DNA of 64,000 bases. Origin: Euglena gracilis (lineage: Eukaryota; Euglenida; Euglenophyceae; Euglenales). Each line of letters opens with the position of its first letter. The first letter of the stretch is position 1. Location: assembly GCA_039621445.1 (NCBI GenBank), contig CP154954.1:45239847-45303846 (forward strand). The letters are read 5' to 3'. Position numbers and translations under genes: made by a program. This document shows positions 9,850 to 20,579 of this stretch, one piece after another. The notes under the pieces are model-generated. The model was not told where the DNA came from. It was given only the letters and a program-made list of their open reading frames with translations, and did not search any database.

Positions 9850-10011
9850 TAGGGATTGAGTTAGGGTCAGGGTTAACGTGACCCCCCCCTATTTGCCCCC
9901 CCCCTAATTGGCCAGAGCCCAGGTGGCCAATTAGGAGGGTAATACCTTTATTCGGGTGTTTTGCGGGGGTTCGCGACTATGGAGGTTAGGCAGGGGGGGG
10001 GGGCTGTGGAC

Positions 10012-10102
10012 GCCCGGTGAAGTTCACCAGTGAACATTCACCGGGGGGGGGGATACTTTCGGCGGTGAAGTTCACAGGTGAAGTTCACCGGTGAACTTCA
10101 GC
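10012..10102. repeat. GTGAAGTTCACCGGTGAACTTC palindrome cluster
   Basis: Repeated, partly overlapping copies of GTGAAGTTCACC and its inverse GGTGAACTTC, next to a G run. The same palindromic word is found near 10508-10605, 11903-11946, 13724-13757 and 14041-14062. At about 10102 and 14062 it is followed by a further conserved stretch (tggttgggggtgaaat or tggttgggggtgatat), so this is a dispersed element family rather than chance palindromes. Confidence 0.65.
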
Positions 10103-10330
10103 GTTTTGATGGTTGGGGGTGAAATTTTCATGGTAAAATTTTGCTCCTTTCCTCTCAAAATGCGATAATCTTGCAACACAAGTGCAACAAAACCTGCATC
10201 GTGCAGGCTATATTTGCCCTTGTTGCGTTGCTCGATATGACGCTTGCCAGGTGCTGTCCCACGGGACTTCCCACGGGCCATTAGTGATTCCTTCACGGGC
10301 ATGAGAAAATCTGTCAAATGAAAAACCGGT

Positions 10331-10383
10331 CGATAATTTCCCCCCCCCCTGATTTTGGGCTCCGTGGGGGGGGAAATTATCAG
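10331..10383. mobile_element. Tiny TA-flanked fold-back
   Basis: ATTTCCCCCCCCCC and GGGGGGGGAAAT are inverted and flank about 20 bases, with TA outside both ends. Related 'ggggaaattatc' words recur at about 10848-10943. It is probably a minimal relic of the same C-run/G-run element class. Confidence 0.5.
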
Positions 10384-10947
10384 ACACTTATAGTTGTATG
10401 GTGTGTGCTTATTAAGAGGTTAGCACTATTCAAAACCTGGTTACCCCGTCCTTCATAGGAGATCAGGCAGTAGACTTTGGTCATTTTGACCCCTCCCCCC
10501 CCCCCCTATGGTGAAGTTCACCGTTTGAAAGTTCACCGGGGAGTCCCGGACCCCCCCCCCCTCTGCCTAACCCATCGGTGAACTTTGAAGTTCACCAAGA
10601 GAGTACTTTTTTGGCCAAAAATGGCCAAAAAATGGCACTTTGGGCAAGTTTTCGGAAATTTCGACAAAATTACAGGAAGCATCAACCTCAAACAAACCGA
10701 GTGCACATCACGGACAACAGTGGGCAGATCCTGCTGCGAAAGCAGTTGAGCCAAGGCACATTTGTGCAAGAGTGGCAGAGGACAAGTGGGGAGGAACTTC
10801 ACCTTCACCTTCACCTTCTCATGCTTTGCAGGCCTCGGGAATTTTTTTAGGGGGGGAAAATTATCAGACGGTTTTCCATTTCCAGATTTTGGGCCAAAAT
10901 CAGGGGGGGAAATTATCGACCGGGGAAAATTATCAGACACTTGCAGT

Positions 10948-11128
10948 AGCAGTGGCTGAACCCCCCCCCCCCGAGAATTCCCCCCCCTCAAATCGGCCAG
11001 ATTTTGGCGGTTCTACCTTATGCTTCCAGGAGTTCGAAAATCCCCCCCCCTTGAATAAGCCCGGTCCCCCCCTCCAAAAAAGTCAACAAAGGCGCAAGGC
11101 AAGGGCTTTTTGGAAGGAATTCTTTTTC
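10948..11128. repeat. Direct repeat of the 9397 MITE 5' part
   Basis: About 185 bp very similar to 9400-9585. Long shared stretches include agccagattttggcggttct, accttatgcttccagg, aaaagtcaacaaaggcgcaa and ggctttttggaaggaattct. The matching right end was not found, so this is a truncated second copy of the element. Confidence 0.85.
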
Positions 11129-11149
11129 CCCAAACCCCCATGCCCACAC

Positions 11150-11720
11150 CCCCTACAAGGGGGCTTTGGCAGGGGGGGGGGAGGGGGGGTCCCGAGGTCT
11201 GATTTTTTTGCATTTTTTGGCACTTTTTGCTGTACTGTCTCAACACAGGGGGGGGGGAGGGTCCTGGGGTCCCAACTGTACTGCCAACCCCCCCCCTCAA
11301 AAATTGGCCAAAAACCGGCGCCAAAGGCGCCGGAAAAAATTTTTATGGCCTTTTTTTGGTCCAAAAAGGCCATTTTTGGTCCAAAAAGGCCATCTGTCTC
11401 TGACCGTTCGGCACTAGGGGGGGGGGGGTCCCAAAAATCCCAACTGTACAGGGGGGGGAGGGGGGGGTCCCCAAAAAACCCCAACTGTACTGCCATCGCC
11501 CCAAGGCGGGGGGGGGGGGGGGGGGGCGACAATCAGCCCATCCTGTGTGCGCATATAGGGTGATGATGGGCAGCTCCCCCCCCCCAAATTGTCACCCCCC
11601 CAATAGTTGCCAGAGAGAGTGCCATTTGGGGTGCCATTTGTGACATTGATGGGCCACACTGTTTACCCATAAAATAAGTCGTGGGGCGGGGGGCGCCCAA
11701 TGACTCAGGGCATTTTAAGG
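11150..11720. other. No gene seen; G-run tract with GGCGCC palindrome
   Basis: Interrupted G runs of 8 to 20 bases alternate with short words such as cccaactgtact, which recurs three times. The centre has CCGGCGCCAAAGGCGCCGG, a strong short palindrome of a type also seen near 13167, 22472, 46829, 55421 and 62837. Frames on both strands are proline- or glycine-rich and unconvincing. Confidence 0.6.
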
Positions 11721-11994
11721 GAATTCAATGAAAAATTTACCCTGATACACGGGGGTAGGTGGGTGTGAGTGTCTATTTCCGACAAATAATTCCGGATCCA
11801 ATGCTCCAGACCGAGGTGAGAGACGGAAAAACAACAGACAAGGGAGGTTAGGCAGGGGTTGGGGGGTTGGGGGCTCCGCCCCTAAAGGAATTTCATGGAG
11901 AAACTTCACTGGTGAAGTTCACCGGTGAAGTTCACCGGTGAAGTTTGTCCATGTATTTCCAATGAGGAGGGGGGGGTCCCGCCCAAAAAAACCA

Positions 11995-12231
11995 AATGTT
12001 CACCGCCTGTTCTCCAAGGTTGCGCCATACCATCAACGAGAAAAAGGACCCCCTCTGGAAGGCCAGCGAGACAAGAGGCGTGAGCAACGGCTCGCAGTGT
12101 CCCGTCTCGTCGGCAAAGGACAGCGTGCCGACATGGGCGACGCCCCCGCAAAAAAAAGCACGTGCGACGCGCGAGTACGGCGCGAGCGAGCCTGAAAAGG
12201 CCCCCCTCCGGCCGTCTTGGACCTGAAAAGG
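11995..12231 (+). CDS. Possible terminal coding segment
   Basis: A GC-rich stretch opens in two frames. One runs FTACSPRLRHTINEKKDPLW to LRPSWT and then a stop at about 12226. The base composition resembles the confirmed exons, but no domain, clear splice site or partner exon was found. It may be a gene fragment or a chance open frame. Confidence 0.25.
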
Positions 12232-12356
12232 CGTTCCGTGGCCCCCTCAGGGTCAGTTGGAACAGGAAAGGGGGGACGATCTCCACCCCCTGACGTTCAG
12301 GAGTTAACCAAGCAAGTTAGACCCAAAAGCCATTTTGTCCACATGCTCAAGTTTTC

Positions 12357-13230
12357 TTTGGCGAATTTTGGTTTACCCCCCCCCCTCAAAGTAGGCGCCG
12401 AAGGCCAAATTTTGACCACCCCCCAATGGGTGCCTGGAGGGTGGCCACTTTGAGGGGAGGTCATGTCATCATAATTGTGTTGCTCTGTCCAGGTTCTCAA
12501 GATGTGATGTCACCTCCAAAAGCTGTCACAAGTCAGCATCTCGAAAAGGGTGGCCACTTTGAGGGGAGGTCATGTCATCATAATTGTGTTGCTCTGTCCA
12601 GGTTCTCAAGATGTGATGTCACCTCCAAAAGCTGTCACAAGTCAGCATCTCGAAAAGGGATATCTTTTTGCGACACATCATCAACCTCCTTTGTCAAGTT
12701 TGTTTCTTGCGCATTGATTGCCCCCCCCCAACATTACTCCATTTGGGAGGTGCGAAAAGCTCGATGGGGCTGACCCCTCATCAACTAGGTAGCTTCAAAA
12801 ACTTAAGAGTCAAGGGGAAAGTGGGTCCCGGGCATACTTGTTGTTAGTGCGACCAGAAAAAATGTTTTCGTGCGCCGCGACCATTGCGGAAAATTTTTTT
12901 TTGTAACCGGCAGCGCCGCGGTAAAAAAAAATTTGTGTGCCGCGAATGCTTCGTAACAAGTTTTTTTTCAATGAAATTTCCCCTTTGTTTTTTTTGCGTT
13001 TTTTTGTGTCTTTTTTCAAAAATGTGTTTATTCAAACTCAAATTGAAACATGTTTTGTTTTTTTTAAAAAAAGCCCATTATGCCACCCTCCAGGCATCAT
13101 GGGACCCCAAAATGGCCACTCTGAGGGGGGGGGCACTTGGGGGGGGGGACAAGAATTTTGGCCCTCGGCGCCAAGGCGCCGAAGGAAAATGGCCACTTTG
13201 GGGGGGGGGCTAAACCAAAATTTGCCAAAA
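12357..13230. mobile_element. Inverted-repeat element of about 0.9 kb
   Basis: The left arm (12357-12445) reads CTTTGGCGAATTTTGGTTTA, a C run, AGGCGCCGAAGG and CCTGGAGGGTGGCCAC. The right arm (13082-13230) carries the inverse order CCACCCTCCAGG, CGGCGCCAAGGCGCCGAAGG, a G run and TAAACCAAAATTTGCCAAAA. The interior contains a perfect 110-bp duplication and A/T-rich DNA. There is no transposase; it is probably a non-autonomous element. Confidence 0.6.
12439..12658. repeat. Perfect 110-bp tandem duplication
   Basis: Two adjacent copies that start ggtggccactttgaggggag and end gcatctcgaaaaggg. I see no differences between them, so the duplication is recent relative to everything around it. Confidence 0.9.
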
Positions 13231-13367
13231 CGTTTGGTCACTTTGGGGGGGGACACTTTGAGGGGGGGGGGGTGAGGGATGCAAATTTGACCAACCACCA
13301 TTAACCACCATTAATCGAAAACTGGTTAATCGCTTGTCCCCCCAGTTAATCGCTTCTTTTTTTGCAG

Positions 13368-13416
13368 AAAGAAGAGATGTCCGGGTTGGGAACATTTCTT
13401 CAAGGAAGATGGCAAG
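13368..13416 (+). CDS. Possible BED-finger-like transposase exon
   Basis: It follows a strong acceptor (TTCTTTTTTTGCAG), reads KKRCPGWEHFFKEDGK and ends at a GT donor (GGCAAG|gttgtg). The C..W..HF spacing resembles the start of BED-type zinc fingers that open many hAT transposases. Only the first part of the finger is present here; the second cysteine and the His pair would be in another exon that was not found. It could be the 5' end of the hAT relic at 17.2 kb. Confidence 0.3.
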
Positions 13417-13719
13417 GTTGTGCAGTGGATGAAAAATTCTTTCAAAAAGCCTTAAATGTCACGCTTAAAACTCTGTGTTTGATTCCACATTTTCTGGACA
13501 CCAAAATTTTGGGGGTTCCTCGCCTATTGTGGAGTGAGGAAGTAAGCCATGCTTACTTGGACTCCTGATGATCGTGAACAGGTTGTTCACAATTATCAGA
13601 CGTTAATTAACCAATTAATGCCCCGTAATCCGTGATCATGTCCACGAAACCCAGGGCAGGCGCCGGGCTTCTGTTCACAGTTGCAAAAAAAAACACGTCA
13701 ACCCTGGAGAGGGGGTCCG

Positions 13720-14760
13720 GACCCCCGGTGAAGTTTCAAATGGTGAATTTCACCCAGGGGGGGGGGAGGGTGGGTCCAAAATCTAGGGTGGTGACAGTGA
13801 AAGGTGGTCGGAAAGAAAAGCAATAAGTCGTGAAATGTCGTGAAATTATAGGGGCCGGAAATTTCAGTCACCACCCTACCAAAATCCTGCAAGTTACTGC
13901 CTGATCTCCTCCCCCCACTCTGGGAAGTCAACATGTCCGGTCTGAACCGCCCGGGCACCTGGCCTCCTGACTGCACCATTTCCCCAAGATGTTCTTCATT
14001 GGATGGAGAATTCTCCCTTTGGAGGTTGGGTTGTACGGGGGGACTCCACCGGTGAACTTCGCCGTTTTGGTGGTTGGGGGTGATATTCTGATGGACATTG
14101 AAACGTGGGAACTGCTTTTGCGACGAGGGCACAATTTAGGGTGTGATAAATGGTGAAGTCAATCGCCATGGGTCCGTCGCCATCAAGGCGTGGAAAAAAA
14201 ATGACCAGGTGGGTGTTTTCGTCAGAGCGTTGTTCCTTCTTGGCTTGGAAGCTGCATCGTTGTGCCAAGGAAGTAAGAAAGTCTCAGATTGAAGTGTGCC
14301 GCTTGCAAAAGGTTTTTGAATGTGCGGTGATGATCCGTGCCCTCCAAAACCCCTGGAATTTTGGGTAGAGCAGCACGGTGGTGGAGGCATTCTCGGTCAA
14401 TCGTGGCCAGCGAAAAGCGCGTGCTTTTTCGCACTTGGAATTGGAAAGTTTGAAAATCTTTGAATTTCTCCATCACTCAAAAAAAAGCCCTCAATGAGCA
14501 ACTTCACGAATCAAGCTGATTTCCAGAAAAAGAAAAGGGGTTTTCTTCCACTTCAAGGGTGTTTTGCAACGGAGTTTTTTTGGGGGTGCCTGTTGATATG
14601 CTTGGGTCATTTGGATGCCACTCTCTCTTCACAATGTCAATTCACGGAAGCATTTCCTTTTCCATGACTTTTTCTTCATTCTTAGGTCGCCATTCAAATG
14701 ACCTGTAAGATGACTCGGAAAAATTTGTTGTCAAAAAAAAGAGAGTTCAAAGAATTCTAC
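13720..14760. other. No confident gene; palindrome-family copies
   Basis: Contains two copies of the GTGAAGTTCACC palindrome family (13724-13757 and 14041-14062). Both strands have 70-140 codon open frames, but none shows a domain or an intron structure that could be joined. Some of this may be decayed transposon coding sequence. Confidence 0.4.
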
Positions 14761-14764
14761 TAAA

Positions 14765-15470
14765 AAAGGGGGGGCGGATGCCGGTTCTGTCCTGAACCCA
14801 GCGTCCCGGACGCCGGTTCCGTCCTTCGGAACCGGCAGAACCGGCCTCTTGGGACTCCCTTTTGTTTAAAGCGGCGCGTCCCCAACCTTCGGTCAAAGGA
14901 CCCTCCCAGGATCTCCGACCACTGATCGGCAATGTCACGCCACTTTGCATTTCACCAAATTCCGGCGATTGCGAGGGTATTTCGGGCTGTGTCAATCGTC
15001 CAGGTACAAACTCACCCCTCGATCGAAAGGTCTTTTCATCAGACGACTGGTGATGATCACCAAATTCAGCCAAGCCGCCTGGCAGCCTTATTTCTTGTTC
15101 CAGGGAAATCCTAATTTCACAATTCTTGTGCCCTCCTAGACCCCTCAGGTCGTCGATTCGAAGAGAAAAATCGTTTCTGTAAGGTTTATTCAGCATCTTA
15201 AACCAAAAATCACCAAACATTACCACAAATTTCAACTCAGATTCTGGCCGATCGACGATCGCGAGCGTATCTCAGGCTGTGTGCAACGTTAGGGTACCAA
15301 GTTACCCCTCGATCGAAAGCTCTTTTCAACAGACGACCAGCGGTGCTCATCAGATTTTTCCACGGTGCACGGTACTCTATTTCCAAAACAGGGCCAATTT
15401 TCACCAAAATTGGGTTTCCACCCCAATGGTCCCCAAATGGCAAAATTCATTGTCCCACGTGGTTAAAACA
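14765..15470. repeat. Diverged tandem repeat with GCCGG words
   Basis: Segments near 14955-15080 and 15245-15360 share the order 'gatcg/ggcgattgcgag', 'tatttcgggctgtgt' or 'tatctcaggctgtgt', 'cacccctcgatcgaaag' and 'tcttttca.cagacgac', so they are old duplicates. The word gccggttctgtcctgaaccc at 14778 recurs at 15940, bracketing the region. The long minus-strand open frame here is a by-product of the repeat. Confidence 0.6.
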
Positions 15471-15554
15471 GTCATATCAGGACCTTAGGGACATTTCTGG
15501 GCACTTTTGATCACATTTTTAGGAATGAAAAAACGGACGCCGGCTCCCGGATCT

Positions 15555-15844
15555 GGCCTGGGGGGGGGGTTGTGGGCAGACCCCAGGGTCTGCCCACGGT
15601 CGCCAAAGGTCGCCAAAGGTCGCTATGGGTATTTCCTACTCAGTCTTTTTTGCATTGTAGCGGCGTAGGCAACTGTTCCAGGGCCCTAAAAAAAAAAATC
15701 CCTTGTGTGTGCAACACCTTTTGTGTGTATGTTGCGCTAATTTGCCGTGGAGCGCATTTTTTGACATCGACCTGCCCACGACCTTTGGCGACCATGGCGA
15801 CCTTTGGCGACCCTAGGGTCTGCCCACAACCCCCCCCCCAGGCC
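15555..15844. mobile_element. MITE with TTGTGGGCAGACCC ends
   Basis: A 290-bp element. The left end is GGCCTGGGGGGGGG then TTGTGGGCAGACCC, AGGGTCTGCCCAC and two GGTCGCCAAA units. The right end is the inverse order down to CCCCCCCCCAGGCC. The inverted repeats are about 70 bases and internally palindromic. A 13-base word, ACGGACGCCGGCT, occurs outside both ends but is not directly adjacent. No coding capacity. Confidence 0.7.
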
Positions 15845-15859
15845 AAATCTACCCCCCAC

Positions 15860-17100
15860 GGACGCCGGCTTTTGGACCGGCGCTTCTAAACGCCGGGTTT
15901 TAGGACAGAACCGGCGTCCGGAAAACTCGTGGGGGGGGACGCCGGTTCTGTCCTGAACCCGGCATCCCAAACGCCGGTTTAATCCCAAAATATATTTCCC
16001 ATTACACATCAACATTGCTAATAAAAAAATAACAATACAACTGTGAAATAAAATAACAATAATGCATAGGAGCCCAGGCACACAGGGGGGGGGGGGGGGC
16101 TGGGACCCCCCCTGTTCACTTCCGAACTGAACTAGACATGTTGACTTCCCGGGGGGGGGGGGAGGGGGGGAGGGGTCCCGAAGTGGACTATCTAGCCTCC
16201 ATGGTCGGCAACTTGTTTTTTGGAAGCCGTTTTTTTTTGGGACGCATGAATGCATGTTGTAACATATTGGGTGTTTTTGACCATTTTGGCATATTTTGAA
16301 CTTAATGGAATTCCAAGTGTGGTTTAGGAATTTTTAAACTTGAGTTTTTTTACGAAATTTTCCTTTATTTTTTTTCAACAATTTTTGCATTTTTTTACGC
16401 CGGAAAAGGATGTGATTTTTTTGAAATAATTGATACAATGTCAGTTAATCGAAATTAATCGAGGGAAATGCACGGTTAATCAAAAATTGGTTAATCGACC
16501 CCCAATTAACCATGGTTAATTGCTTGACTTGGGAAATGACGGTTAATTGCCCAACCCTGAGCGGTGGAGCACACGGCTGGCCCACGGCCATTTGACGGCT
16601 TCCCGACGGCTGGCCGATGGTGTGACGGAAGCTGGTTTATGTTGTTACACCGCTTTTGGGTAGCAAATGCCTAATTTGGTATGCCAGTTCCGAATTTTCA
16701 AAGGCAAACTCCCCATTTAATGTGCCAACTCCCAATTCTGAGGAGCAAATTCCTAATTCCATGTGTCAATCCCTTACTTTGAGTGGCAAATGCCTAATTT
16801 CGGATGATGCTGAAATTTGAATCCCTAATTTGGTGTTAATACCATGCCCTTCCCCCTCACTGTTCCCCCCCTGAACAGTACAGTGTCAAGGCACTTTTTG
16901 TAAACAATTTGTGGAACATAGAAAGAAAAAAGTTTTTTTTTGGTTGGTTCCAGTCGCAAAAATCCAAAATTGGTAAAATTGACAAAAATTGCGAAAAAAA
17001 AAGCCTCAAATGGGCAAAAATGCAGCCTCCACAACAATGACCATGACCTGGAGGGGAGATTGATGGAGAAATTGCCTCCTCATTGCAAGGATGTGGCTCG
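15860..17100. other. No gene seen
   Basis: Contains G-run/C-run fold-backs (16085-16175), a set of 'ggttaatcg' words (16443-16555) related to others near 13300-13355, 'ggctggccgatgg' words (16565-16625, again at 17122-17150), and short 'cctaattt' repeats (16670-16840). Frames are short or low-complexity. Confidence 0.6.
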
Positions 17101-17150
17101 GGTCATTTTCCTGTGAGTCACGCGGCTGGCCGATGGCTGGGCGATGGCTT

Positions 17151-17759
17151 ATGCAAGTGTTGAATGGTGCACAAGATTTGCTTGTTGTAATAGATCCTGT
17201 TGTTGAAATGTTGGATATGATACAACGCACAAAAGGAACGTTGGTGGAGGCTGTCGAATAGTGCAAGAACGCATCCCCACAAAAGTAGGAGGGTATAATT
17301 TGGGTTTGGAGAGAAGCAAACAAGCTTTAAATTGCTCCTTCTTTTTGTTGGCAAATGTGTTGGATGCCCATTTTTTTGGGAGGAGTTTGACCCCGGCACA
17401 ACTGGATTTGGCTCGTCAATTTGCAGAGGAGGAAGGGTCAGACGTCGCATGTGCACTGAATGCATATTTGACTCAATCCCCACCATTTCAGCCTGCCTTG
17501 ATCAAACAAAAAGGTGATCCTGTTGCTTGGTGGTTGGTAGGCAGGATGTCCGGTTTTCCTATGGGTTTGACAGGGGTGGCTTTACGCCTTTGCTTGTTTG
17601 GCAAGTTCTGCCAGTTTGGAACGCATTTTCTCAACAATAGGTCACGTGTACGGCAGGCGTTGTTCCCAACTTTCCGCCGAAATGGCTGGTTTCTATTTTG
17701 TTCGTTGGACAAAGTCCGCGATGCTGACCCATCTGATGATTTGCGCGCCCAGCAACTAA
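17151..17759 (+). pseudogene. hAT-family transposase remnant
   Basis: Three adjoining frames carry hAT hallmarks in the usual order. The first (17151-17260) reads DLLVVIDPVVEMLDMIQRTK and ends at a stop. The second (17261 to about 17590) has FLLANVLDAHFFGRSLT, matching the hAT 'LA..LDP+F.G..LT' motif, and then DPVAWWLVGRMSGFP. The third (about 17585-17759) has LASSASLERIFSTIGHV and AEMAGFYFVRW, the classic C-terminal dimerisation motif S..ER.FS..G. At least two frameshifts interrupt it, so it is a broken copy. Upstream catalytic parts were not recognised. It acted originally in DNA cut-and-paste transposition. Confidence 0.85.
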
Positions 17760-18660
17760 CAAACAATGCATCGCTTTTTTATTTGTTTCTTCTGGGGAAA
17801 CCTCTCCGGGGACATAGCTAGCAAGGTTATCTGCACTTGTGGGAAATTCCATTTTCTCTTCTCAGAAGCACGAGATTTGAGGATTGTTCGTCATTGTTGT
17901 CCATCATCAATACCGTCATCACCGTATTTCACTCCTTTTGGAAATGCAAATGGAACCTCTCCATCTGCAGGAAATTTATTATTGTTCGTGATCTCATTTG
18001 CAGGTAGCCATTCATTTATTGCTTGTGCAATGCTTTTTTGCATGTTTTCAAAGCTCGTTTCATGACCAAGCTGAAACTGGCGAAAGCAGTGCAAAATGGG
18101 CCAGGCACGCAGGTGGCCCTGCATGGGGTGATAGAGGGTCCCCAGGTTTTCACTTTTGCCCCCCCCCAGGCTTCCTCTGATTCCCTGACATTTTCAAAAT
18201 AATTTGAAAAGAAGCCATTTTTTTGACCCCGAAGCGGTTGAATCTGGCCAGCAACATATTTCTGTCTTGGAAATCGACTGACAATTATTGGCGCCAGCTT
18301 GGAAATCAACGAACGCTAGCAGTTTCCAATAGAAGTAGCGTTGGGCCCAGGAAATAGATTTTAAGAACTGTGCCCCAACGCTCCTTCGGGAGCGTCCTGG
18401 TGTCTTGGACACCGGGTTGCGCATCAGATCTCACCTTCTATCAGAGGCTTTTGATAGTCCCCCCATTTTTGTTCTCAGGTGAGAGGGATTTTCGACCGCA
18501 TGGGAAATTTGGGCCATATTGGCCAAAAGCTGAGGAAGAGTTAGTCAATTTCCAAGACATTGAAATCTGTTCATACTGATGTATATAAATATATACGGAA
18601 GCTATAGGGCCCCACAAGGGGGGGGGGGCTAAACCTGTAGGCAGGGGGGGGGGGGGTTGT
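17760..18660. other. No confident gene
   Basis: Mixed AT-rich sequence with several 60-100 codon frames on both strands and no recognisable domain. At about 18268 the word ttggaaatcgactgacaa matches the core of the 32-bp repeats at 57345-57542. Confidence 0.5.
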
Positions 18661-18805
18661 GTGGTAGGACCCGGGTCCCGGTTTTCGGATTTTTCGGTCC
18701 GTTCCACCCGGGAAACGCAACGAAATTGCGTAAATTTCTGTGGATTTGGGGAGAATGGGGTGTTATTTAGAGGAATGGGGTCGGGCCACCTTCAAACACT
18801 TGCCA

Positions 18806-19035
18806 TACATTGCAGCCCCAATGGCCGACGGGCCATAGGGAGCCCTTTCTTTTTGCTGAGAACATGGTGGCCCTCCCTGATCTCCTCCCCCTCCCCCGCC
18901 CACCCCCACCCTCCACGTTCCTGCCGGGGCCAAAAGCGCCTGCAACAACCACCCCGTGGGACATATCCGGCCTGCCAATGCAAATGCAGACGACGTTCCC
19001 ACACAGGGTTCGGACGAGCGCGCCGAAAACTGGCC
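18806..19035 (+). CDS. Possible proline-rich exon
   Basis: After a good acceptor (ACTTGCCATACATTGCAG) the frame reads HREPFLFAENMVALPDLLPL, a proline-rich stretch and ATTTPWDISGLPMQMQTTFP. Overall GC and codon endings resemble real exons, but a proline-rich translation can arise from C-rich DNA and no partner exon was found. Confidence 0.25.
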
Positions 19036-19321
19036 CCATTTCCATTTCCCCCAAGGGAAAAGTTAGGCCGGAAGTTGGGGTCCCCGTTTCGTAAATTTTT
19101 TGAAAACGTGTTTTGCCTGGAAAAAAATGCCAAATTTGACCGATATCCAGCCGAAATCGGTCCAGAATGTGGCCTAACTTCTCCCTAAATTCCAAAAAAA
19201 TTGCAACCTCCAGAAATTTGGTAAGAACCCTAACCCTATCCCGAACAATAACCCCCACCTGGGCCCACCATACAACCCCCCCCCCCCTGCCTACAACTAT
19301 AGGCCCCCCCCGGGGCCAATA

Positions 19322-19415
19322 CCCTCCCCCCCCCCCCCTATTTGGCTTATAGCCGGGCCCCTTCAGACCCCCAATTAGCCAATTGGGGGGGGGGACAATT
19401 AAGGGGGGGTGAGGG
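19322..19415. mobile_element. 94-bp mini-copy of the CCCTCACCC MITE
   Basis: Starts CCCTCCCCCCCCCC and ends GGGGGGGTGAGGG, with TA on both sides (19320-19321 and 19416-19417). Inside is the same TATTTGGCT..AATTAGCCAATT palindrome as in the 346-bp element at 6771-7116. It looks like an internally deleted derivative of the same family. Confidence 0.75.
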
Positions 19416-19689
19416 TAGTTGTAGGCTGCCATATGTGCATGCATACAAGTACAAATATGTGGCTTTTCATGCAATTCTTGTCTATCAGTGGTCCTTTAAC
19501 TCTCTGCAGTCCCACCTACCCAAAACTGACCCCCCACCAGCCATGCATTCTGTGGGTGATCATACTGGTGCAGAGTACTCATTTGGCCTTATGTGGATCG
19601 TCTCTGGGTGGTTTGGGCCATCCAACCCCACCCGGGCCTCAATTTGGGCAATTTTCTGTGAAATGACGATGTTAAGTAGGGTAAAGTTT

Positions 19690-20575
19690 ATGAATGCGGA
19701 CTTAGTCGGCCTACGACCTCCTCACGCGAAGGGGGGTGGGGGCTACCGCCCCCCCCCCTCCCACACCCCCCTCAAATAACAAAATCCCTTTATGTTGGCA
19801 AAATACTCGGGGGGCAAAGTCCTTTTTTTGTTGGCCAATTTGACATGGGCGGGGGGGCTACCATCCCCCCCCCCGCACCCCCCCAACCTCCAATTGATCG
19901 AGTGCAAATTTAGTTAGTTAGTCGGCCTACGGCCTCCTCGCGTGGGGGGGGGGGCTCCCGCCCAACAAAATCCCTTTATGTTGGCAATTTTGTTTGAAGG
20001 TTACTTTGAACTTGCCACATGAAACTTTGCCATAAAAAATGGCTAAAACGGAGATTTTTCACCCCCGATTGGGGGGCACTAGAGCCATTTGGGTGGGTTT
20101 CCACTGGTTTTGGGATGATTTTCACAATAATTTTCTTGAGGGGGGGGCTTAAAAGTCGGCGAAATTGACCCGTTGGCACATTAGAGTGGGTAGCCGGCCG
20201 ACTATCCACTACCCCCCCCCCACCCCGACTCGCCGACTAGCTACTGACCAGGCCTAGTCGGCCGACCAATTGGGTAATCGGCCGACCACCCACTACCCCC
20301 CCCCCCAGTTTACCGTCTGGGTCCTTTTTGCCTTGCACAGGCGTCTTCGACAGGACAGCCAAAAAGAGGATATTACCCAAATTTTTTTGCTAACTGACCC
20401 CCGAATGGGGGTTTCTGAAGACATTTGGGTGGGTTTCAAATCATTTCCCTTCATATATGAACGAACTTCTTTTGGAGGGGGGGATTAAAAACTTTTTAAA
20501 TAGTTTTTAAAAACTTTTTAAATAGGCCATCACCAACAGTCGCTAGCGATCACCAAAAAGTCCACCACCAATTTC
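19690..20575 (-). mobile_element. GTCGCTAGCGAC element, reverse copy
   Basis: A patchwork that shares several pieces, in reverse orientation, with the element at 54899-55757. Shared pieces are agtcggcctacggcctcctc, aacaaaatccctttatgttg, 'gacccc.aatgggggtt..gaa.gcatttgggtgggtttc', and near 20523 ggccatcaccaacagtcgct followed by agcgatcacc. Internal direct repeats (19701 and 19917; 19778 and 19962) suggest nested copies. No coding capacity is supported. Confidence 0.55.
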
Positions 20576-20579
20576 CTAC

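Noticed and set aside
10072-10317. Minus-strand open frame starting MTDFLMPVKESLMARGKSRG
   Set aside because: It has a reasonable residue mix but its end lies in the GTGAAGTTCACC palindrome family, and the related copy at 14.05-14.3 kb does not keep the frame. No domain or splice context.
14747-15235. 162-codon minus-strand open frame
   Set aside because: It crosses both copies of a diverged duplicate, and the second copy (15240-15360) does not preserve the frame, so it is not under coding constraint.
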